A stretch of 64,000 bases of DNA from Brachyhypopomus gauderio (Eukaryota > Chordata > Actinopteri > Gymnotiformes > Hypopomidae). The DNA lies in assembly GCF_052324685.1 (NCBI RefSeq), contig NW_027506892.1:1679809-1743808 (forward strand), in the 5' to 3' direction. A program made the position numbers and the translations under genes. The notes under the pieces are model-generated. The model saw only the letters and a list, made by a program, of their open reading frames with translations, searched no databases and was not told the origin of the DNA. How positions within the stretch are numbered: position 1 is the stretch's first letter; each line of letters begins with the position of its first letter. This document shows, one piece after another, positions 54,525 through 64,000 of the stretch.

Positions 54525-56725
54525 CTAACTGCACAAATGGGTTAAAAGAGGAGGACAAATTTCGATTGCGGTGAAAAAAATCACAATTGACAAAATATGG
54601 CACATTTACATTTAGCATTTGAACAGGGTAGAAGTGATATAGTGCAAACCAAATGATGAGCTGCACTGTGTATTTACACACTTACGAAAGGCATTTAGAA
54701 AAGAGCCGTGTCTAATGTGTTCAGTGTAGGTATAATGACTTGTGTACCTAATGTAGTGCCAGGGTTAGGGTTAGCACACTCTCACTACAACGTTAAAGAC
54801 AAGGACGGTCATTAACACACATACACAGGTATATATTTACCTGGGTGGAAGGGGCTTGGTGTGTGCAGGCATGCCATTGGCTGTCAGCAGCTCCTGTAGC
54901 CACACACATTCCATGAGAATATCCTGAGCCCAGCTCCTGCTCTGTTGCTCCTGCCTCCCTGCTGCCCCCTTGTGGACCCGCTCAGACTCTGCAAGCACTG
55001 CTCTCAGGTCTCGGATCTCCCACTCTGACTGCTTCAAGCTCTGATTTAGGAGCACGGTCGTGCTCTCCGCCTTCTGTTCACGTCATACACACCAGCACAG
55101 GAGACACCAGAGTCAGGACAGGTGGGTTGATGTGGCTGGGGAAGATACTGGTGCTAAATTGGTGGCAGATTGTTTTAGTGCAAACGGTTCAGTGTTTCAG
55201 CTTGTGTTTATCAAGGAATATGGGAGTATTGTCTTGTTTATGATACACAGGTTATGACACACAGGTGCTGATTGAAGTGTTTGAATGGTGTAGCACCAGT
55301 TTAAGTCCTGACCCGTCCCACATTTAGGGAACAGGGCTCTGTATTCACGCCACATGCTATTCAGAAGGCACGTAGAAAGTAAAGCCAGTGTGCTGGGGGG
55401 AGTGACCTGATCCCTAACTCCTCCTACTGTAGGTGGGTCTCCCTAACTCCTCCTACTGTAGGCGTGTCTACCTAACACTACCTGCTGTAGGCGGGTGCGG
55501 GTCTATCTAACACTACCTGCTGTAGGTGGATCTCCCGAACACTACCTGCTGTAGGCATGTCTACCTAACACTACCTGCTGTAGGCGGGTGCGTGTCTACC
55601 TAACATTACCTGCTGTAGGCGGGTGCGGGTCTACCTAACACTACCTGCTGTAGGCGGGTGCGGGTCTACCTAACACTACCTGCTGTAGGCGGGTGCGGGT
55701 CTACCTAACACTACCTGCTGTAGGCGGGTGCGGGTCTACCTAACACTACCTGCTGTAAGCGGGTGCGTGTCTATCTAACACTACCTGCTGTAGGCGGGTG
55801 CGGGTCTACCTAACACTACCTGCTGTAGGCGGGTGCGGGTCTACCTAACACTACCTGCTGCTCGTCCCACAGAGCCCTTTTCAACTCGTCTACATGCTGA
55901 GAAAGAGAAGGAGAGAAAGAGTGAGAGAAAGAGGGAAAGCAAAAAGAAATCAATCAATAAACAGAAAAACCAATAATACTAAAATTCATAATGACATAAT
56001 AGAATCTGACATATAAAGAGTGTAGAGTTGTCCTCTAATGTGTAGTGTCGTCCTCTAATGTCAGATCTGTTGGTAGCTGTGTCACTGCTCAAGGAAGAGC
56101 GCTCAGTGAATCAGATCATTGCGTTAGTTATTGCAGTGATGTACTACATGCATTACAGCGGGACAGTAGAACTGCTTACGGGGGTACAGGACGCTCAGAG
56201 GGGCAGGGAAGTGTGGTTCTCCTTACCTTCTGCAACTCCAGGGCTTTATTCTGCAGAGAGAGAGCACACCTCCTCTCACACTCTACCTCCGCTCTCCTCC
56301 TCCTCTCCACCTCCTGCACTCGCTCCTCCAGTATCCCACGCTGCTCTCTGAGAGACTCCGCCCTCTGCCTCTCCCACTTCCTCTGCTCCTGCTCCACCGC
56401 CATGGTAACCTGCACAGGTACATCAGAGAGGCAGGTGAGTCCGTGTCCACTGATGACTGATCATGGAGTGATGTTGATCTGAGCCCAGCAGCATGACTGC
56501 ATCAGCCAGGGGGAGTTACTGCCGGAGCTGACTAGTGTGAGAGGTGAGGGGGGAGATTATTATGGGATGGTGGTAACCTGCTCCTCAGTCTTTAGCTTCA
56601 GTTCCTCCTCTTGCCTCCTGAGCAACTCCTGCTGCTGCTCTAGAGACTCTTGTAGTCTTGATACCTCCTGTTCCTTAATCTGGGAGATTAGACAGAAAAA
56701 AGAGGGACATGAAGAGAAACAAAGG

Positions 56726-56785
<60 letters not shown>

Positions 56786-59700
56786 GCATTTTCCCGCTAT
56801 TGTCAAGCCTTCTCTTAAAAAGCCACACTTAGATCCCTCAGTTTTATCCAATTTTAGACCAATTTCTCATTTATCTTATCTTTCAAAACTCTTAGAGAAA
56901 ATAGTTTTTATACAAGTGCAGGCCTTTTTACAATCAAATGATATTTTTGAAAAATTCCAATCAGGTTTTAAATCAAGGCACAGCACTGAGACTGCTCTGC
57001 TGAAAATTCACAATGATATCGCTATGTCCGTAGATAGTAGATATCCTGTGATCCTGGTTTTGCTGGACCGAACAGCAGCGTTTGATACGGTGGACCATTC
57101 TATTCTTCTATCTCGCTTGGAGCACGTCGTCGGTATTCGTGGCACCGCTTTGAAGTGGTTCACGTCCTATTTGAACGATAGAACGTTCTCTGTTATGATA
57201 AATAATGCCTCTTCTTTGTGTGCACCTCTGTCATGTGGAGTTCCTCAAGGTTCTATCCTTGGTCCCCTCCTGTTTTCCTTATATATGTTGCCACTTGGGG
57301 AGGTTATATCTGCACATACAGTGCGGAAAATAAGTATTTAGTCAGTCACCAATTGTGCAAGTTCTCCCACTTAAAAAGATGAGAGAGGCCTGTAATTGAC
57401 ATCATAGGTAGACCTCAACTATGAGAGACAAAATGTGAAAAAAAAATTGAGAAAATCATTTTTTCTGACTTTTAAAGAATTTATTTGCAAATAATGGTGG
57501 AAAATAAGTATTTGGTCAATAACAAAAGTTCATCTCAATACTTTGTTGTATATCCTCTGTTGGCAATGACAGAGGTCAAACGTTTTCTGTAAGTCTTCAC
57601 AAGGTTGGCACACACTGTTGCTGGTATGTTGGCCCATTCCTCCATGCAGATCTCCTCACGTTTCATCTTCATTGCCCTTGCTGATGGAAGGAGGTTTGCA
57701 CCAAAAATCTCACAATACATGGCCCCATTCATTCTTTCATGTACATGGACCAGTCGTCCTGGTCCCTTTGCAGAGAAACAGCCCCAAAGCATGATGTTAC
57801 CACCCCCATGCTTGACAGTTGGTATGGTGTTCTTTGGATGCAACTCAGCATTCACTGTCCTCCAAACACGACGAGTTGTGTTTTTACCAAATAGTTCTAC
57901 TTTGGTTTCATCTGACCATATGACATTCTCCCAATACTCTTCTGGAACATCCAAATGCTCTCTAGCAAACATCAGACGTGCCTGGCTTAAGCAGGGGGAC
58001 ACGTCTGGCACTGCAAGATCTGAGTCCCTGGTGTCGTAGTGTGTTGCTGATGGTAGCCTTTGTAACGTTGGTCCCAGCTTTCTGCAGGTCATTCACTAGA
58101 TCCCCCCTTGTGGTTCTGGGATTTTTCCTCACCGTTCTTGTGATCATTTTGACCCCACGGGCTGAGATCTTGCGTGGAGTCCCAGATCGAGGGAGATTAG
58201 TAGTGGTCTTGTAGGTCTTCCATTTTCTGATTATTGCTCCCACAGTAGATTTCTTCACACCAAGCTGCTTGCCTATTGCAGATTCAGTCTTCCCAGCCTA
58301 CAATTCGGTTTCTGGTGTCCTCCGACAGCTCTTTCGTCTTCACCATAGTGGAGTTTGGAGTGTGACTGTTTGAGGTTGTGGGCAGGTGTCTTTTATACTG
58401 TTAACGACTTCAAATAGGTGCCATTAATACAGGTAATGAGTGGGGGAAAGAGGAGCCTTTTAAAAAAGAAGTTACAGCCAGAAATCTTGCTTGTTTGTAG
58501 GTGACCAAATACTTATTTTCCACCATTATTTGCAAATAAATTCTTTAAAAGTCAGACAAAATGATTTTCTCAATTTTTTTTTCACATTTTGTCTCTCATA
58601 GTTGAGGTCTACCTATGATGTCAATTACAGGCCTCTCTCATCTTTTTAAGTGGGAGAACTTGCACAATTGGTGACTGACTAAATACTTATTTTCCCCACT
58701 GTAATGTATCTTTTCATTGTTATGCAGATGACTTGCAGATCTACCTGGCTCAAAAACCACATGTGATAAATCCGATGCTATCATTTATCAATTGTGTAAC
58801 TGATGTTAAACAGTGGCTAAGTCATAACTTTTTGTTTCTGAATCAACAAAAAACTGAATGTATTCTATTTGGTGATGCTACTGCCATAGACTTCAGTGGT
58901 TTGCCTTTTAAGTTAAATACTAGTGTCAGAAATCTTGGGGTATTATTTGATCAGGAACTCAACTTTGATAAACAAATTAATTCTGTAGTTAAATCCAGTT
59001 TTTATAATTTGCGCCTGCTGGCCAAAGTCAAATCTTTCGTAGATCACACTGATTTAGAGAAGGTAATTCATGCTTTCATTAGTTCCAGACTTGACTATTG
59101 CAACGGCCTTTATATTGGTGTTCATCGATCTTCTCTGAGACAACTTCAGCTCGTCCAGAACGCAGCTGCGCGTCTCTTAACTAACAACCCCGGCCAGACG
59201 TGAACATATTACACCTGTTTTGTTTAATTTGCATTGGCTTCCTGTTCAATATAGAATTAATTTTAAAATATTGATGTTTGTCTTTAAAGCGTTGAACGGA
59301 TTGGCCCCACTGTACTTATCTGATCTCTTAAGTTTTCCTGTACACGAGAGATCTTTGAGGTCATCGAGTCGTCTTTTATTAGACGTTCCGAGAACTAGAT
59401 CTAAGCGTTGGGGTGATCGGGCTTTTTCAGTGGCTGCACCCCGACTTTGGAATAACCTCCCCTTAGATCTTCCATTAAATTCTGACCTGAAATTCTCTGA
59501 CATTACTCTCTGATGTATGCATTTTCTGATGTATTTTACTGTATATTTAATGTAATTTTATTGTAAAGTGCTTTGGTCATCTTAGCTGGTTGTTGTAAAG
59601 CACTATATAAATAAATAAATCAATCAATCAATCAATCAATCAATTATGTCATATGTGTGACCTCTGACCTGGATGCAGTTGTGCAAGGAGTCAGTGTTGC

Positions 59701-60569
59701 GTGTGTGTGTGAGAGTCTGGTCTCTGAGGGCCGCTGCTGTCGCCTCGTGTGCCTGACGATGGACCTTGACACACACACGCAAGCACACGTTTAACTATTA
59801 CCACACACACCACCATGCAGTGTGGAGTGATGGCCTGTGATCTGTCTGTATAGTACCAGCTCCATGTCACGCTCACGGGCCTGTGTCCACTGGACCTGTA
59901 GCCGCTCAATGTCCTGCTCCTGAGACACACAGGACATGTACAGGACTCTCTTAACTCATTACATCTGTCTTTCAGTCCCCTGGTAAACAATTCAGCCATT
60001 TGGATTTTTACACAGCATGTGACACAATTCCAGAACATCTAATGACCTGCTTTTTTTGCATGTGTGTGAGCTCCTCCGTCAGCTTAGCGCTGTGCTCCTC
60101 CTGGAGGGCCCTGATCTTCTTCTCAAGGGAGTTCTTCTCCTCCTGCATGACCAACACAAGCAGCTCCTTCTGGGCTACAGTGGTCTCCAGGGCCCTTACC
60201 CTTCTGTCTAGATCCACCTGCTCAACACGCACCAGGGAACACGAACACAGACTGGACATGAGCAAACGGGTCGAAGAATTGATACAGAACAGAGACAAAC
60301 AAAAAAAATGAAAGAAACATAAGAAAGAAGGAGACAGTCAGACAGACAAAAACAGTAAAGATGGAGAGAGAACCGGAGACAGTAAGACATCCACAGAGAA
60401 ACAGAGACAGAGATGAGATAAAAGAGAGAGAGAGAAAACGAACTTCCTGTGGCTCTTCTCTGTGTTTGCTAGCTGTTGACAACTCCTCCTCCAGACGAGA
60501 ACATCTTTCTCTTAGCTTTCTGTTGACCTCCTCCTTCTGCTCCAAGTCCTGGGTCACCTCCTCTAGCCT

Positions 60570-60639
<70 letters not shown>

Positions 60640-61596
60640 AAGAATGTGTGTGACTAGAAAAGGTATGCAGTAATGTGTAAAAGAAATGTCAACTGTCTAG
60701 GAGAGAGAAGGATGTATGAGAACATGTGAATGTTATAGTGTCAGTTATAGTGTCAGTTATAGTTTTTAGACAATAATAACTTGTTTATTCGACCATTCAA
60801 TAAAAGATCATAAATCATCTCAGACTGGCCTCAGATGGTACCTCTTGTAGGGATTCCAGTGTGTGTCTGAATCGCCGTTGTTCTGAGAAGAGCTCTGATT
60901 TGGCACTGTCTACCAATCGATCCATCTCCTCCCTCTCCAGCTCTGACACACATCTACTCGTTACACACTGAGACATGAGGATATGATAGAGGGACAGAGG
61001 AAAGGCCAGACGGTGAAGAGATGGTGAAAATAGTTTTAGAGTTTTTATGAACTGTCAACTAGCCACCAGTCACTTATCTTTACATAAATCCTGTTTAAAA
61101 GTGAAAGTTAAAATCAAAGAAATCAAAGAAATGTAAGAACTGTGTTTTTATTTATTTTTTCCGTACTGTCTATAGTCTAACCCTATAGTAAGATCTGCTC
61201 CTGTAGTGGAGTTTTCAAATGTAAACGACCTACTGAGATTTCAAGTAGTCAGTTGTATCTAATTCTACATGAGGAGCTGAATGCACGTCAAGGTAGATGA
61301 ACCTGGATGTTTCTGCCACCAGGGGGCAGTGTGACTCACTGGGACTGTTGCCATGGATATCTTGGTGTCTGTACAAAGTGAATGAAGCTGAATTGTGTTA
61401 CCCTGTGATGGCTGTCGTTATGGTAACATCCAGTTGAAGGAGGGCTGGTGTCATAGTAACGGGTGGTTCTGTGAGGGCTGACGTCATGGTAACTAGTGGT
61501 TGTGTGTTTCTGGAGGGCGGCCTGGTTGTCTCGTAGAGTTCTGGTGTCCGTAACACACACGTCCCTCTGAGTCTGGAGTGTGTGCTGATCACTCCT

Positions 61597-61654
<58 letters not shown>

Positions 61655-62588
61655 ATGGTCAGCTCTTCTGTTCCATTGTGCATGATATTCTAAAGTGTGA
61701 TGAGAGCAATCATACAGGGACTGGTGTGTACCGGAGTGTGTGAGTGTGTACCGGAGTATGTGAGTGTGTACCGGAGTGTGTACCGGAGTGTGTGAGAGTG
61801 TACCAGAGTGTGTGAGTGTATACCGGAGTGTGTGAGTGTGTACTGGAAGGTGTGAGTGTGTACTGGAAGGTGTGAGTGTGTACCGGAGTGTGTGAGTGTG
61901 TACCGGAATGTGTGAGTGTGTACCGGAGTGTGTGAGTGTGTACTGGAATGTGTGAGTGTGTACCGGAGTGTGTACTGGAGTGTGAGTGTGTACCAGAGTG
62001 TGTGAGTGTGTACCGGAGTGTGTACCGGAGTGTGTACCGGAGTGTGTACTGGAATGTGTGAGTGTGTACTGCAGTGTGTGTGTGTGTACCGGAGTGTGTG
62101 ATTGTGTACCAGAGTGTGTGAGTTTGTACTGGAGTGTGTGAATGTGTACCGGAGTGTGTGAATGTGTACTGCAGTGTGTGTGTGAGTGTGTACCGGAGTG
62201 TGTGAGTGTGTACCGGAGTGTGTGATGTGTGAGTGTGTGTACCAGAGTGTGTGAGTGTGTATCGGAGTGTGTGATGTGTGTGTGTGTGTGTACCAGAGTG
62301 TGTGAGTGTGTGTACCAGAGTGTGTGAGTGTGTACCGGAGTGTGTGAGTGTGTACCGGAGTGTGTGATGTGTGAGTGTGTGTACCAGAGTGTGTGTGTGT
62401 GTACCAGAGTGTGTGATTGTGTACCAGAGTGTGTGAGTGTGTGCGCTGCAGTGAGACAAGCAGACGTGTAGAGTGTGTCGTTCTCTGTCTGTCTGCTCCA
62501 GCTCTGCGCTCATTGTCTGTACCATCTGACCAGCAGCCTGGGGAGAGACATCACAACACACACACACCTCACCGAACATGGCTTACTA

Positions 62589-62636
<48 letters not shown>

Positions 62637-63053
62637 CACCGAACATGGCTTACTACCACACACACCTCACCGAACACCACTACACACCTCACCAAACACG
62701 GCTTACCACCACACACACACACCTCACCGAACACAGCTTATCACAACACACACACACCTCACCGAACATGGCTTACTACCACACACACCTCACCGAACAC
62801 CACTACACACCTCACCAAACACGGCTTACGACCACACACACCTCTCCGAACACGGCTTACTACCACACACACCTCACCGAACACGACTTACCACCACACA
62901 CACACACACCTCACCGAACACGGCTTATCACCACACACACACCTCACCGAACACCACAACACACACACACCTCACCGAACACGACTAACCACCACACACA
63001 CCTCACCGAACATGGCTAACCACCACACACACCTCACCGAACATGGCTAACCA

Positions 63054-63101
<48 letters not shown>

Positions 63102-63544
63102 CATTACTAAAATTTATTAAATATGAACAGGAAAATGAGACCAAAGTAAAGACGTCACTAGATACCTGTTCTCTAGTGCCTGTGTAAGACGGGCGGTGTC
63201 TCACAGCTGCAGAGGGTGACGGGGGTGGAGAGGGTGGAGAAGGTGTAGAGGGTGGAGTGGGTGTAGAGGGTGGAGTGGGTGTAGAGGGTGGAGAAGGTGT
63301 AGAGGGTGGAGTGGGTGTAGAGGGTGGAGTGGGTGTAGAGGGTGGAGGGGATGTAGAGGGTGGAGAAGGTGTAGAGGGTGGAGGGGATGTAGAGGGTGGA
63401 GGGGATGTAGAGGGTGGAGTGGATGTAGAGGGTGGAGTTGGGCTGTAGTTGTTCCTCTCGCTTTGGATCCTTTTCTTCTTTCGCTGAATTCTGGTTGGAG
63501 TTTTCAGCTTTCTACCGAGTCTTATAACCTGCCCTTCATCAGAG
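54011..63544 (-). CDS. long coiled-coil gene, copy D (3' two-thirds, intact to stop)
   Basis: Exons 63166-63544, 62425-62537, 61402-61594, 60842-60967, 60444-60569, 60047-60217, 59857-59919, 59669-59764, 56578-56679, 56227-56409, 55855-55896, 54841-55073 and 54011-54059. After the first base they sum to 625 codons including the TAA, with matching phase at every junction, so no lesion is visible. The order is a basic segment, about 13 PPSTPT units, a Ser/Thr/Tyr/His-rich segment, roughly 400 residues of coiled coil ([46 protein letters not shown]), a segment ending [17 protein letters not shown], and the acidic end DFDDEDDA. The 5' exons lie beyond 64000. This is the best candidate for a functional copy. 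A cytoskeletal, centrosomal or ciliary scaffold is plausible but unproven. Confidence 0.65.
54131..54613. repeat. tRNA-headed SINE with inverted tails, unit D
   Basis: Arms 54131-54250 and 54471-54613. The right arm has a much longer (TG)n. It lies in the last intron of long gene D. Confidence 0.65.
54841..55073 (-). CDS. next-to-last exon of long gene D
   Basis: Acceptor GAACAG, donor CCCAG/GTAAAT. It encodes [40 protein letters not shown] and [17 protein letters not shown], ending PAHTKPLPP. Copy A lacks two bases of the TGTGTG run here, and copy B lacks the 5' two-thirds. Confidence 0.7.
55425..55854. repeat. 35-bp intronic minisatellite, unit D
   Basis: About 12 units, again ending at the donor of the small exon (55855-55896). 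Confidence 0.85.
56227..56679 (-). CDS. coiled-coil exons 56578-56679 and 56227-56409 of long gene D
   Basis: Same as exons 23070-23171 and 22719-22901 in copy B. One difference is VTMAVEQ for VTMVVEQ. Both are in phase 0. Confidence 0.65.
56728..56787. repeat. GA microsatellite, unit D
   Basis: Counterpart of 23219-23292, shorter. Confidence 0.85.
56788..59645 (+). mobile_element. second L2-clade LINE, unit D, split by a Tc1
   Basis: Paralogous to 23293-26165: RT part up to 57318 ([20 protein letters not shown]), Tc1, then [12 protein letters not shown] and the C-terminal parts at 58733-59203 and 59220-59513. The (CAAT)n tail is shorter than in unit B. Confidence 0.8.
57319..58701 (-). mobile_element. 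dead Tc1/mariner element, unit D
   Basis: Same element and site as 23827-25205, 4 bp longer. TA at 57317-57318 and 58702-58703. The transposase is internally deleted (only [11 protein letters not shown] of the catalytic motifs remains) and frameshifted (frames 57535-58092 and 57962-58258). Confidence 0.85.
59669..62537 (-). CDS. central coiled-coil exon block of long gene D
   Basis: Exons 62425-62537, 61402-61594, 60842-60967, 60444-60569, 60047-60217, 59857-59919 and 59669-59764, each the same length as its counterpart in copy B. The acceptor of 60444-60569 follows a (TC)n run longer than in unit B. No stop codons. Confidence 0.65.
60573..60637. repeat. GA microsatellite at an exon acceptor
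   Basis: On the gene strand (TC)n ends in CTCAG, forming the whole polypyrimidine tract. About 27 bp in unit B and over 60 bp here. Confidence 0.85.
61603..61651. repeat. CA microsatellite
   Basis: Adjacent to the acceptor of exon 61402-61594; longer than in unit B (28088-28118). Confidence 0.85.
61723..62424. repeat. about 20-bp intronic minisatellite, unit D
   Basis: Paralogue of 28186-28882, with a different order of unit variants. Confidence 0.8.
62565..63100. repeat. about 33-bp minisatellite and CA arrays, unit D
   Basis: Paralogue of 29020-29545. The first CA run is longer here. Confidence 0.8.
63166..63544 (-). CDS. Pro/Ser/Thr repeat exon of long gene D (short, in frame)
   Basis: 379 nt, one leading base plus 126 codons. 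Starts [15 protein letters not shown], contains about 13 PPSTxx units and ends SYTGTREQ before GTATCT. The shortest of the three alleles. Confidence 0.7.
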
Positions 63545-63545
63545 C

Positions 63546-63589
<44 letters not shown>

Positions 63590-63653
63590 CGAAAGAGCAA
63601 AGAAAGAGAGAAACAGAGAGAATCAATATTTTGGATTTACTTTCATTGATTTA

Positions 63654-64000
63654 GTTTGTATCCCAAGTTTGTCTGATAACATTAGATTCACACTGTTTAA
63701 TCTACACTCCTTCTATTGTAAAATTTAGGCAAGATTGTAGGCAGGCTGAGAGACGTTGGTGAAGGTCAGAATTGCAAGTACATTTTGATATTTATAAAAC
63801 AACATTGCACAATTACAACAGTGAAGTGAAATCAGCAAGGAAAAACTATTTCTCTACCTTAATTAATTCATCAAATAATAACTCGGCTGTCTTGTTCAGA
63901 AGTATAGATCAGCTAGTAAACCCCACCTCCTGTTTCTTCCCTGAGACTGTTTCAGTTGAAAAATGTGATGAGTTTGCAATATTTTTTAGGGACAAGATTA
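63654..64000 (+). mobile_element. start of an L2-clade LINE, cut by the window end
   Basis: Same sequence as 30425 onward: RRWR-type basic motif, then KTTLHNYNSEVKSARKNYFS. It continues beyond 64000. Confidence 0.8.

Overview
The window is teleost fish DNA. It is intron-rich, carries long CA, GA, TA and GT arrays, and is full of fish-type repeats: L2-clade LINEs, Tc1/mariner elements, a Rex3-like tail, tRNA-headed SINEs, solo LTRs and MITEs. I cannot name the species.

The layout is a tandem segmental duplication. Each repeat unit holds (i) a small intronless plus-strand gene for a 183 or 212-residue coiled-coil protein and (ii) a long minus-strand gene of at least 21 small exons encoding a different coiled-coil protein with a Pro/Ser/Thr repeat region. 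I do not recognise either protein. The small gene is present four times (364-915, 16670-17308, 39515-40153, 49639-50190), always with an intact reading frame and the same core promoter (an RFX-type X-box plus TATA box). The long gene is present three times: copy A (4721-14389, several frameshifts and a large internal deletion), copy B (20629-37246, full 5' end, but the next-to-last exon is destroyed) and copy D (54011-63544, intact to the stop codon, 5' end beyond the window). Where both are present, the 5' end of the long gene and the small gene lie head to head across about 2.2 kb.

Region by region: 1-16.4 kb is small gene A, an LTR inserted just after its stop codon, other repeats, then long gene A with an L2 LINE in an intron. 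16.4-39.2 kb is the second unit, with small gene B and long gene B interrupted by two L2 LINEs, one of which contains a dead Tc1 element. 39.2-49.3 kb starts with small gene C but then loses paralogy. It becomes a mosaic containing an intact DD38E-type Tc1 transposon (itself carrying two nested MITEs), a SINE-inactivated DD34E Tc1, a hAT-like element and scraps of the long gene. 49.3-64 kb is the last unit: its small-gene half is nearly identical to unit A, and its long-gene half is closest to unit B.

The two host genes may share regulation, since both have RFX-like sites and RFX factors control ciliary genes in animals. That link is inference. The strongest signals for follow-up are the four-copy coiled-coil gene with an excess of amino-acid-changing differences and swapped upstream promoter halves, the coding 18-bp minisatellite whose length varies about fivefold between paralogues, and minisatellites whose units repeat a splice donor.
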